NCBI GenBank assembly: GCA_018262385.1 | Contig: JAGSPQ010000078.1 | Span: 1-8,853 of the forward strand | Length of the DNA stretch: 8,853 nt | Reading direction: 5' to 3' | Origin: Myxococcaceae bacterium | Lineage (GTDB): Bacteria; Myxococcota; Myxococcia; Myxococcales; Myxococcaceae | Part shown: in pieces, positions 1 through 6,432 of the stretch | Numbering within the stretch: the stretch's first letter is position 1 | Layout of the letters: each line of letters starts with the position of its first letter | The notes under the pieces: model-generated | Databases searched by the model: none | The model's input: only the letters and a program-made list of their open reading frames with translations | Told to the model about the DNA's origin: nothing | Translations under genes and position numbers: made by a program

Positions 1-222
1 CTTCTCGCCGTTCTTGAACGGGTCGACGGTGAAGTTGCGCGGCTTCGGGTTGAGCGCCACTGCGGCAGGGCCGTCGCCGGCACCCTTCGGCCCGTGGCAG
101 GGCGCGCAGTTGATGTCGAACGAGGACTTGCCCTTGTCGAGCAGCTCCTTCGACGACGGCGGCGGCGCCGCGAACACGAGCGAGGCGGAAAGCAGGCTGA
201 CGGCAACGGCGAGGCGGCGCAT
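1..222 (-). CDS. Secreted c-type cytochrome, N-terminal part (cut by window edge)
   Basis: The 74 visible residues start with a classical Sec signal peptide (MRRLAVAVSLLSASLVFA, cleavage near residues 18-19). A CAPCH haem-attachment motif follows at 39-43, in the context CHGPKGAGDGPAA and then NPKPRNFT. That pattern is typical of small periplasmic class I monohaem cytochromes c that shuttle electrons in respiration. The distal Met ligand would lie beyond the left edge and is not seen. The start is supported by GGAGG eight bases upstream of the ATG. The gene points the same way as the four-gene run to its right but is separated by 110 bases holding a palindrome, so it probably has its own promoter. 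The exact redox partner cannot be told. A multihaem protein or a larger fusion is possible because the C-terminus is missing. Confidence 0.88.
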   Translation of the reverse strand, partial: MRRLAVAVSLLSASLVFAAPPPSSKELLDKGKSSFDINCAPCHGPKGAGDGPAAVALNPKPRNFTVDPFKNGEK

Positions 223-257
223 GGTGATTCCTCCGAAGCGGGTGGACGCTCATAGAC

Positions 258-273
258 CAGCTGAATTCAGCTG
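258..273. promoter_or_regulatory. Perfect 16-bp palindrome, candidate operator of the cytochrome gene
   Basis: CAGCTGAATTCAGCTG reads identically on both strands. It lies 35 bases upstream of the cytochrome ATG, inside the only untranslated stretch before that gene. Size and position suit a dimeric transcription factor. No matching second copy was noticed in the window. The regulator is unknown, and a chance palindrome is possible. Confidence 0.4.
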
Positions 274-320
274 CGGAATTTCAGACGCCGCAAAACGCGC
301 CGGCCCGTGAAGAAGGGCAG

Positions 321-346
321 CTTCTCCGGCGCTCAGCGCCGAGAAG
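321..346 (-). terminator. Hairpin at the hydrolase stop codon, possible terminator
   Basis: The two arms, CTTCT and CGGCGC against GCGCCG and AGAAG, form an 11-bp stem with one bulged base and a three-base loop. The hydrolase stop codon (333-335) is the loop itself. On the minus strand the stem is followed by CTGCCCTTCTTC, which is pyrimidine-rich but not a true U tract. It could end or attenuate the four-gene transcript before the cytochrome gene, but without a clear U run this is tentative. Confidence 0.4.
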
Positions 347-1232
347 TCAGCGGCGCGGGGCGGATGAACTTCAGCACCTGCTCGGCGAGCGGATTCGAGG
401 CGCCGCCGAAGTCGGTGATCACCGAGAAGTGATCGTCGAAGGGGCTCTCGAAGGTGGTCACCTCGAGGTGCGCCTGCTTCAGCGCGTCGGCGAAGCGAAC
501 GCCGTCGCGCCGGAGGAGCTCGGGGTCTGCGTCGGCCCACGCGATCAGGAAGGGCGGGGGCGTGCCGTGCTCGAGGTGATTGGCGGGCACCGCGTCGCGC
601 CAGACGCTCGCGTCGGCGCCGAAGGCGGGGATCACCATCGGCAACCCTCCGAACAGGGTCGAGCGGCCGAGGTGCTCGACGTCGTACGGCCCCGAGACGC
701 CGATCACTCCCTTCAGCTGTGCCGGCGACCGGTTCAGCTCGGCGAGCCAGCGCGGATCGGTGGCGGCGAGCGCGACCAGGTGCGCTCCGGCGGAGTGCCC
801 CATCGCGAACAGCCGCCGCGGATCGCCTCCGTACTCGGGCGCGTGCTCCATCGCCCAGGCCAGCGCGCGCGAGACATCCCGCACCTGCGCAGGGTGCTTG
901 AACCGCGGCGCCAGCCGGTAGGAGATCACGATCGTCAGCACCCCCTGGGCGGCCAGCCGCCGGCCGAGCTTGATGTAGCTGCCGCCGAGCTGTTGCCGAT
1001 CTCCCAGCCGCCAGCCGCCGCCGTGCACGAAGACCAGCACCGGGTGCGGCCCCGAGCCGGCGGGCAGGTAGAGATCGAGCCGGTGCTTCTCGCCGTCGAA
1101 GTCCGCGCCGCTCCAGTAGGCGACGTCGCGGATCTCGCGGCCCCCCTCACAGACGTCGACGGTCTGCACCGACGCCCGCAGCATGCCGGCGTTCAGCAGC
1201 AGGGACCCGAGGAGCAGGGCGAGCAGGCGCAC
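333..1232 (-). CDS. Exported alpha/beta-hydrolase (BD-FAE-like carboxylesterase)
   Basis: From a GTG at 1232 the protein has 299 residues and begins with a hydrophobic signal sequence (RLLALLLGSLLLNAG). The core carries the marks of an esterase of the HSL/BD-FAE type. These are the oxyanion-hole motif HGGGW at 70-74, the nucleophile elbow GHSAG at 145-149 with Ser147, a likely acid residue at Asp234 or Asp236 (AWADADPELL), and the catalytic His268 (FDDHFSV). The triad is complete, so it should be an active serine hydrolase on a small ester or amide in the periplasm; the substrate is unknown. The GTG start overlaps the upstream gene by 40 bases. An ATG at 1184 would avoid the overlap but would remove the signal peptide and has no ribosome site, so GTG is preferred. 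It is the last gene of the four-gene minus-strand run. Kynurenine formamidase-like proteins share this fold and are an alternative. Confidence 0.85.
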   Translation of the reverse strand: MRLLALLLGSLLLNAGMLRASVQTVDVCEGGREIRDVAYWSGADFDGEKHRLDLYLPAGSGPHPVLVFVHGGGWRLGDRQQLGGSYIKLGRRLAAQGVLTIVISYRLAPRFKHPAQVRDVSRALAWAMEHAPEYGGDPRRLFAMGHSAGAHLVALAATDPRWLAELNRSPAQLKGVIGVSGPYDVEHLGRSTLFGGLPMVIPAFGADASVWRDAVPANHLEHGTPPPFLIAWADADPELLRRDGVRFADALKQAHLEVTTFESPFDDHFSVITDFGGASNPLAEQVLKFIRPAPLTSRR

Positions 1233-2158
1233 CCGGCTCTCGTAGCAGATTGTGCGCGCCTGGCAGACCCCCGCGCGCGAGCGTGCGGCCAACCGAACAC
1301 CAGGGCCGCCAGCAGCAGCAGCGGCGAGCCCGACTGACCGCAGCCGCAGCCGCGGGGAGGAGTCAGGTTCTCCCCGCCGTCGGCGCCGCCATCGAGCACT
1401 CCGGCGTCTTCGACCCCAGCGTCGGCGTCGCCGGCATCGGCGGCGGCATTGCCGGGCAGGAAGCCACCCCACCAGGTGGCGCAGCGCTGCCCGTCGAAGC
1501 CTTTGACCTCCACCTGGAGGTAATAGGCGCCGGCCGGCGGCAGCCCGCGGGGGTTGAACGCGTAGGTGAGGGTGCCGCCGCCGTCGGCGATCGGCAGCCC
1601 CTGCACCAGGGTGCCCCCGCCATCCGCGCCATCCGCCCAGCGGAGGGTGATCTCGCCGCGGTCATCCGGATCGTCGACCCTCATCCTCAGCGCGAAGTTG
1701 CCGCCGTCCAGCGGGGGCTTCTCGTAGTCCTGGTTCAAGACCCAGATCGCCGGAGGCAGGTTGCCGCCGTCGATCGGCCCGACCGTGATCAGCCCGGCCG
1801 ACGGGCGCAGGCTCCTGCCCTCGACCCGATCGTCCATCTGCGCGAACGGCTGGTAGCAACCGGGGGCCACCGCGCGCGCGTCCCAGAACACCACGTTGCC
1901 CGGGTCGCTCAGCGGAATCGCCAGCGGCCCGAACTGCACGTCCTTCGTCCCGGGGGTGAAGGGGGCGATTCCGTTGCGCGCGGCGAACATCGTCACGTCG
2001 GCCAGGTCGGTCGGATCGGGGCTGTCGACCCACTGGACGGCGGTGAAGCCCCCGTCGGTCCGCACCCCCACCCCGGACGGAGTGACGAAGTCGAAGGTGA
2101 AGAAATGGGCGCGCGCCGCGAGTGGAGCCAGCAGCGCGAGCAAGACGACCGCACGCAT
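1193..2158 (-). CDS. Secreted surface protein with MYXO-CTERM-like sorting tail
   Basis: The protein has 321 residues. A signal peptide (residues 1-17, ending ARA) precedes about 220 residues of predicted beta-rich sequence with repeated DGG turns, which I do not recognise. An Asp/Ala/Gly linker (about 240-262) leads to a C-terminal block: Gly-Cys-Gly-Cys at 270-273, a hydrophobic stretch at 279-290 and a basic segment at 292-301. This order (Cys, membrane segment, Arg cluster) is that of MYXO-CTERM, known from the family to be processed by the myxosortase system so that the protein ends up on the cell surface. The basic cluster would normally finish the protein. Here 20 more residues follow, Cys-rich, encoded in the overlap with the hydrolase start. 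Cys101 and Cys226 could pair. It lies 19 bases after the YaiW-family gene, so it is probably co-transcribed. The function of the main domain is unknown. Confidence 0.82.
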   Translation of the reverse strand: MRAVVLLALLAPLAARAHFFTFDFVTPSGVGVRTDGGFTAVQWVDSPDPTDLADVTMFAARNGIAPFTPGTKDVQFGPLAIPLSDPGNVVFWDARAVAPGCYQPFAQMDDRVEGRSLRPSAGLITVGPIDGGNLPPAIWVLNQDYEKPPLDGGNFALRMRVDDPDDRGEITLRWADGADGGGTLVQGLPIADGGGTLTYAFNPRGLPPAGAYYLQVEVKGFDGQRCATWWGGFLPGNAAADAGDADAGVEDAGVLDGGADGGENLTPPRGCGCGQSGSPLLLLAALVFGWPHARARGSARRAQSATRAGCACSPCSSGPCC

Positions 2159-2177
2159 GCCGCCGACTGTATGCGAA

Positions 2178-3368
2178 TCAGCGGGGCAGGTCGGCCCCGT
2201 CGGCGCGGGCGAGACAGGCGAGGTAGCGCTTCTCGACCGCCTTGGCGAACCAGGCGGTGGTCAGCTCCCGCCGCAGCTTCGGCGAGTGGAGCGTCACCTC
2301 GGGCAGCCGCGCGTAGCTGGCGGTCTTCCGCCGGTGCTCGGCGTACGCCCGCCGCACTGCCGTCCAGGTCCTGGTCTGCTCCAGCTCGGCCGACTTCTCG
2401 AGCCGGGCGTCCCGCCGCACCTGCGAGGCGGTCAGCGAAGGGGCGTACTGTTCCCGGAACGCATCGAGCGCGGCGATCGACTTCGTGCCGTCGCTCTTCA
2501 CCTCGCCCAGCGCGTCGTAGGACAGCAGGTCTCCATCGAGCGCGAGCGCAAGCCCGGTGAGCGCGGCGAGCTGTTCCTGAAAGGCGGCGTTGCGGCTGGC
2601 GTAGAAGCCGGCGTTGAAGTCGGCGAACCGGTACAGCGGCAGCTCGTACTGGGCGTCGAACAGCCACAGCCGGGCGGTGCCGTAGAGCAGCCCGCCGCCC
2701 CGGGTGTAGAGCTCGTCGCGCACCAGCGAAGGGTCGCGGTTGAGCCGGCGGGCGTGTTCCTCGGAGAAGCGAACGCTCACCTGCATCGAGCCGGCGGTGG
2801 TGATCGGGTTGCGCTCGGAGAAGTCGCGGGTGTCGAACAGCGAGGCGCCGAGGTCCGCCCCGGCGTAGAGGATCGGGTGCCGGCGCTTGTGCTCGGCGAG
2901 CAGATCCCGGTACAGCCGATCGAGGTCCGCCTCGGTGCGCAGCGACGCGATCCGCGCGTCGAAGGTCTTCCGGGTGCCGGGCGCCTGGACGTCGAGCAGC
3001 TCCTTCAAGAAGGCCGGCCCCAGCGGCCCGAGCGCCTGGGCCTTCTGCTCGAGCGCGCGGCGGGCGATCGCCGGCAGGTTGGGCACCTGGGGGTTGGCCT
3101 GGAACCCCGACTCCTGGTCGGCGACGGCGATCACCGCGCAGGCGTGCTCGACGTCGATCGGCAGCCGATTGGTGTCGAGCGCCGCCACCAGGTCGCGGGC
3201 CCACCCGTCCCTGTCCTGCACCTTCGCCGGCAGCAGCTGCGCCACCTGGTCCGGCTGAAGGCGCAGCGGCTCGGCGGGCCGCGGCCCGTGCGCACACCCC
3301 GCCAGCAACAGCCCGAAGAGGAGCGCGCGCTGCATCCGCCCAGTTGTACTCCCGACCCCGCCGGACAT
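2178..3368 (-). CDS. yaiW: DUF1615 / YaiW-family outer-membrane lipoprotein
   Basis: The protein has 396 residues, close to the length of Escherichia coli YaiW, a surface-exposed outer-membrane lipoprotein that this resembles along its whole length. Shared stretches as I recall them are YRFADFNAG.YASRNAAFQ at 246-264, LALDGDL at 275-281 and LTTAWFAK at 369-376. The lipobox LAGC puts the lipidated Cys at residue 25. Motifs E86-S-G-F, GSMQ (193-196) and FNAG (251-254) recall the ESxF, GLMQ and AYNAG signature of Slt-type lytic transglycosylases. A peptidoglycan-related role is therefore possible but unproven. The first ATG (3368) has GAGGT eight bases upstream; an internal ATG at residue 12 would give a shorter, still plausible signal. 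It starts 14 bases after the hemerythrin stop. In E. coli yaiW sits beside sbmA, which is absent here. The symbol denotes family membership, not proven orthology. Confidence 0.85.
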   Translation of the reverse strand: MSGGVGSTTGRMQRALLFGLLLAGCAHGPRPAEPLRLQPDQVAQLLPAKVQDRDGWARDLVAALDTNRLPIDVEHACAVIAVADQESGFQANPQVPNLPAIARRALEQKAQALGPLGPAFLKELLDVQAPGTRKTFDARIASLRTEADLDRLYRDLLAEHKRRHPILYAGADLGASLFDTRDFSERNPITTAGSMQVSVRFSEEHARRLNRDPSLVRDELYTRGGGLLYGTARLWLFDAQYELPLYRFADFNAGFYASRNAAFQEQLAALTGLALALDGDLLSYDALGEVKSDGTKSIAALDAFREQYAPSLTASQVRRDARLEKSAELEQTRTWTAVRRAYAEHRRKTASYARLPEVTLHSPKLRRELTTAWFAKAVEKRYLACLARADGADLPR

Positions 3369-3382
3369 TGCGTCGGACCTCG

Positions 3383-3892
3383 TCAGTCGGGGAAAGGCTC
3401 CGAGCGGCGCTTGCGCATCTCGGCCAGCACCTCGTCCAGCGCGGCGGGAGGAAGCGCGGCCACCCTGGGGAAGAGCAGCCGCTCCTCGACGCCCATGTGG
3501 TGGGCGAGCAGTTCCTTGAGCAGCTTGAGGTGCTCGCGCAGCGAGACGGCGAGGGTGGGCAGGGTCTGGGGCGCGCGGGCCAGGTACCGGCAGACGTCGA
3601 CGATCCCCCGGCGGGGCACCTCGGCCAGGCCGTGCCCCTTCTCGAGCTGCCGGATCACCTCGTCGAGCGCCGGATCCTGGCCGAGCAGGCGGGGCCAGAG
3701 CGACAGCGCCTCGTCGGTCTCGTGCAGGGGCAGCGCGTGCTGAAAGTACTCGCGCAGGGTGTTGGCGGTGGAGGCCAGATCGGAAGGGGACATCTCCGGC
3801 ACCCCGGCCAGCCTCGAGGCGAGCTCGAGGAAGCGGAGGATCCGGTGGTGAGCGGCGAGCAACAGCTCGACGACGTTCTCCTTCTCAGCCAT
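3383..3892 (-). CDS. Hemerythrin HHE-domain protein
   Basis: A 169-residue, all-helical cytoplasmic protein with no signal peptide. It has the ligand pattern of hemerythrin HHE domains: His15/His16 in the first helix, an HxxxE pair at His57-Glu61, then His87 and His121, and a second HxxxE at His132-Glu136 (HHMGVEERLLFP). These residues bind a non-haem diiron site used by family members for oxygen or nitric-oxide sensing, storage, or iron handling. Length fits a stand-alone HHE protein of the kind often found near respiratory genes. It is the first gene of the minus-strand run and lies 29 bases from the divergent cytochrome gene, which fits a redox or oxygen-linked role. No clear Shine-Dalgarno sequence precedes the ATG, so a very short leader is possible. 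Which small molecule it binds cannot be read from the sequence. Confidence 0.9.
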   Translation of the reverse strand: MAEKENVVELLLAAHHRILRFLELASRLAGVPEMSPSDLASTANTLREYFQHALPLHETDEALSLWPRLLGQDPALDEVIRQLEKGHGLAEVPRRGIVDVCRYLARAPQTLPTLAVSLREHLKLLKELLAHHMGVEERLLFPRVAALPPAALDEVLAEMRKRRSEPFPD

Positions 3893-3921
3893 CGGTTTGG
3901 AGTATCAAGGTCCGCGACCGG

Positions 3922-4350
3922 ATGGGTGAGAAGAAAGCGAATCGATGCCGCTGGGCGCTGCTCGCCGTCGCCGCCGTCTCGGGGATTGCCTGCACCAGGT
4001 CCGAGCCCGAGCCGCCCCTGCCGCCGCTGACCAACGAGCTGTTGATCGCGGCCGGCAATGATCCGGCGGTGCTCGCCGAGGGCAAGCAGCTGTTCACCAC
4101 CGCCTGCATCGCCTGCCACGGCCCGGAAGGGCAGGGGCTGGTCGGGCCCAACCTCACCGACTCCGCCTGGATCAACGGCAGCGCGCCGGTCACCATCCAC
4201 CGGTCGATCTCGAAGGGAAACCCGGACAAGGGAATGGTGCCGTTCGAGAACCTGCTCGGCGACCGGCAGGTGCGCAAGGTGACGGCGTTCGTGCTGTCGC
4301 TGAAGGGGAAGAACCTGCCGGGCAAGCCGCCCGAAGGGAAAGTCGACTAG
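3922..4350 (+). CDS. Monohaem cytochrome c, probable lipoprotein (CcoP C-terminal-like)
   Basis: A 142-residue protein with a signal sequence (WALLAVAAVSGIAC) whose Cys24 may be lipidated; Gly at -3 makes the lipobox imperfect. A Pro-rich spacer (28-35) precedes a single class I cytochrome c domain with CIACH at 62-66 and GLVGPNLTDSAW at 72-83. The likely distal ligand is Met105 (KGMVPF), and the last helix (113-127) ends in FVLSL. The GPNLTD..W pattern and the ending are those of the haem domains of CcoP, subunit III of cbb3 oxidase. The other CcoP parts are missing, so this is a stand-alone electron carrier tethered to a membrane. No good ribosome site precedes the ATG. The gene diverges from hemerythrin and converges on the CBS gene with a 3-base gap. 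Confidence 0.88.
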   Translation: MGEKKANRCRWALLAVAAVSGIACTRSEPEPPLPPLTNELLIAAGNDPAVLAEGKQLFTTACIACHGPEGQGLVGPNLTDSAWINGSAPVTIHRSISKGNPDKGMVPFENLLGDRQVRKVTAFVLSLKGKNLPGKPPEGKVD

Positions 4351-4353
4351 CCG

Positions 4354-4797
4354 CTACTTCTTCTCCCCACGGATCTTCTGCGCGACCAGCTCGACCTCGT
4401 CGAGATCGCGGACGAAGTGGGCGGCGAACTTGATCAGATCGAACTGGGTGATCAGCCCGACGAGGACGTCGGTGGCGTCGACCACCGGCAGGCAGCCGTA
4501 CTTGTTGTCGATCATCAGCTTGAGCGCCGCGGTGAGCCGGGTGTGCGGGCCGACGGTCGACACTCCGGTGGTCATCACGTCGCCCGCGCGCACCTCCATC
4601 GCTCCCTCGCGGCTCCGATCGGCGAACACCTTCAGCAGATCGCGATGGGTCACCAGCCCGACCAGCTTGCCGGCGCTGTTGACCACCGGCAGGTGGCGGA
4701 TCCGGCCCCGGTTCATGAACGTGTCGGCCTGGGCGAGGTTGTCGTCCGGCTTCAGCGTGATCAGCTCGCGCGTCATCAGGTCTTCGACGAGAAACAT
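4354..4797 (-). CDS. Two-CBS-domain protein
   Basis: A 147-residue cytoplasmic protein made almost only of a tandem CBS pair. The first CBS motif spans about residues 5-60 (VEDLMTRELITLKPD, RHLPVVN, LVGLVTHRDLL). The second spans about 72-128 (DVMTTGVSTVGPHTRL, GCLPVVD, LVGLITQFDLI). A short charged tail follows (KIRGEKK). Such Bateman modules bind adenine nucleotides or S-adenosylmethionine and usually regulate a partner; the stand-alone form gives no catalytic hint. The ATG at 4797 has a GGGGGG ribosome site seven bases upstream. It lies 20 bases after the UshA-like gene, so the two are almost certainly co-transcribed. A nucleotide-binding regulator paired with a 5'-nucleotidase-family protein is suggestive, although one is cytoplasmic and the other exported. 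It ends tail to tail with the cytochrome gene. Confidence 0.92.
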   Translation of the reverse strand: MFLVEDLMTRELITLKPDDNLAQADTFMNRGRIRHLPVVNSAGKLVGLVTHRDLLKVFADRSREGAMEVRAGDVMTTGVSTVGPHTRLTAALKLMIDNKYGCLPVVDATDVLVGLITQFDLIKFAAHFVRDLDEVELVAQKIRGEKK

Positions 4798-4817
4798 GGT
4801 GATTCCCCCCGGGTGGG

Positions 4818-6326
4818 TCAGTGCTTCTTCAGCGCGTCTTCCAGCGGAGCCAGCTCGGTGGTGCCCAGCTTCTTGGTCCACTCGATCACCGTCGTCTGCC
4901 AGCCCATGCCGGTGAAGTTCGGCCCGACGTCCTTGCTCTCGATCTCGAACCCGTCGCCGCCGAAGTACAGGTAGTCGAGCGTCGCGACCTTGTACTTCTG
5001 CGCCGGGTCCAGCTTCTGCCCGGCCGCGTCGACCCAGCCGCCGGCCTTCTTCTCCGCGCCGATCACCCGCGCCTCGGGGTTCTCGAACGCCTTGATCAGA
5101 TCGACGCCCTTGAGCGTCGCCACCACTACCGAGTTCTCGAACGGAATCACGTCGTAGACGTTCGACTGGGTCAGCTTCCCGGCCGGCAGGCCCTGGCGCA
5201 TCCCCTTGCGGTTGATCAGCCCGAAATCCGAGGCGGTCTGCTCCTTGATCGCCCGGCCCAGCCAGGCGCTCATCGCCGGGTCGGTCTGCTCGAGCTTGCC
5301 GCGCAGCGCGCCGATCTCTTCTCCCAGCGAGGCGTCGCGGCGCGCCTTCCACCCGGCGATCGCCCTGGCCAGCTGGGGCTCGGGGGGCGGCGCGCTGGCG
5401 TCGTTGACGACCTCGAACGCCTCGCCCGAGACGTGGGCGAGCTTCTTGTCCGCGGCGAAGGTCAGCTTCACCGCCACGTAGTCGTTGAAGTGGCGGCCGG
5501 GGTAGGCGAGCACCGCGGTGCCGGCCTTCTCGGGGAAGGTGCCGTCGCAGGCGCGGCCGGCGACCACCGCCGCGTTCCACTCCGGGTGCTTCTCGACCGT
5601 CGGGGCCAGGGTGGCGAGGCAGTTGTCGGTGAGGATCACGATCGCGTGGGCCCCGGCGAGCTGCGCGGCCGGCACCGCCTGGATCAGCGCCGCCTCGTCC
5701 TCGAGCACCTCGAACCCTGCGCTGCGGCCGGCCATCAGGGTGGTGATCGACTTCTTGCTGGTGAGCCCGATCACCGCCACCTTCACCCCGGCCCGGGTGA
5801 AGACCTTCATCGGCTGCAGCCCCATCGCCTTCGCGCCGTCGTCCCTGGCGCGCAGATCCGCCGCCAGGTACGGGTAGCCGCCCTTCTTGGCGTTGGCGAT
5901 GAACTGCTGGCGGCCGAAGTCCAGCTCGCGGTTGCCGAACGCCGAGGCCGCGTAGCCCATGTACGCCATCGCCTCCGCCGCCGGCACCGCGCGGAAGTAG
6001 GAGGAGATCGAAGCGCCGTTGCCGTTGTCGCCGGTCGAGATCACCAGGGTCTTCGCGCTCGGGCAGGCGCCGGCACCCTCGGTCACCGCGCCCGGGCAGT
6101 GGCCGTGCAGCGCGATCCACCGGCCGAGCAGGTGGGCGGCGCCGCCGCGGCTGATCCCCTGATCGTCGGGGTTGGGCAGCAGGTAGCCGTTCTCCGCGCC
6201 GGTGATCAGCAAGGTGAGCTCGAGGTCCTTCGAGGGCGGCGGCGCGGCGTCGGGGTTCGAGGCCTGACGTTGGGGACAGCCGCAGAGGGCGATCACCGAA
6301 GCGAAGAGACAGACGCGCGAGATCAT
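4818..6326 (-). CDS. UshA-like 5'-nucleotidase-family lipoprotein with degenerate metal site
   Basis: A 502-residue exported lipoprotein (lipobox LCGC, Cys17). The N-terminal metallophosphoesterase-like domain spans about 36-290. The C-terminal 5'-nucleotidase substrate domain, about 315-465, is well kept (DFGLINRKGMR at 367-377, NVYDVIPFENSVVV at 389-402, YFGGDGF at 454-460). By hand alignment to E. coli UshA, Asp84 and Asn116 correspond to Asp100 and Asn132 and are retained. Asp41 and His43 become Ala44 and Asn46, catalytic His117 becomes Arg133 (GNRELDFG), His217 becomes Asp234, and His252 and Gln254 become Arg258 and Cys260. Ordinary nucleotidase activity is therefore unlikely. Extra cysteines lie at 77, 88, 236 and 260. 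I recall UshA-like (seleno)proteins reported from deltaproteobacteria; this may be a Cys-containing relative, but that is from memory. It is first in an operon with the CBS gene. Confidence 0.85.
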   Translation of the reverse strand: MISRVCLFASVIALCGCPQRQASNPDAAPPPSKDLELTLLITGAENGYLLPNPDDQGISRGGAAHLLGRWIALHGHCPGAVTEGAGACPSAKTLVISTGDNGNGASISSYFRAVPAAEAMAYMGYAASAFGNRELDFGRQQFIANAKKGGYPYLAADLRARDDGAKAMGLQPMKVFTRAGVKVAVIGLTSKKSITTLMAGRSAGFEVLEDEAALIQAVPAAQLAGAHAIVILTDNCLATLAPTVEKHPEWNAAVVAGRACDGTFPEKAGTAVLAYPGRHFNDYVAVKLTFAADKKLAHVSGEAFEVVNDASAPPPEPQLARAIAGWKARRDASLGEEIGALRGKLEQTDPAMSAWLGRAIKEQTASDFGLINRKGMRQGLPAGKLTQSNVYDVIPFENSVVVATLKGVDLIKAFENPEARVIGAEKKAGGWVDAAGQKLDPAQKYKVATLDYLYFGGDGFEIESKDVGPNFTGMGWQTTVIEWTKKLGTTELAPLEDALKKH

Positions 6327-6432
6327 GGCCCGTTGGCTTACTACATCGCAGGCGCCCTCAGGCCTTCAGCTCCAGTCGGTTCCTGACCAGATGGAACTGT
6401 GGGAGGGCGCTGTGGGGTTAAGGTCTCCAACC
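6327..6432. promoter_or_regulatory. Divergent promoter region with an 8-bp inverted repeat
   Basis: This 106-base gap separates the divergent UshA-like and EcsC genes and must hold the promoters for both. GCGCCCTC (6352-6359) and its exact complement GAGGGCGC (6403-6410) form an inverted repeat with 43 bases between arms. CTGTGGG also occurs twice as a direct repeat (6397-6403 and 6410-6416). No convincing -35/-10 pair was found. The repeats could be regulator sites or chance in GC-rich DNA. Confidence 0.4.

Noticed and set aside
429..1337. Long plus-strand frame opposite the hydrolase and MYXO-CTERM genes
   Set aside because: Its translation is Arg/Gly/His-rich without domains and lies antisense to genes with clear motifs; long shadow frames are expected in GC-rich DNA.
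1896..3743. 615-residue plus-strand frame across three minus-strand genes
   Set aside because: It crosses gene boundaries, shows no motif, and is fully explained as the antisense of the MYXO-CTERM, YaiW-family and hemerythrin genes.
4354..6120. A single 588-residue protein containing the CBS domains at its end
   Set aside because: Only the last 147 residues look real; the upstream part is out of frame with the UshA-like gene, and the CBS gene has its own ribosome site and ATG at 4797.
6325..6432. An EcsC start at 6325 giving 36 extra residues
   Set aside because: The extra part has no recognisable sequence, overlaps the divergent start region, and lacks a ribosome site; the ATG at 6433 has AAGG upstream.
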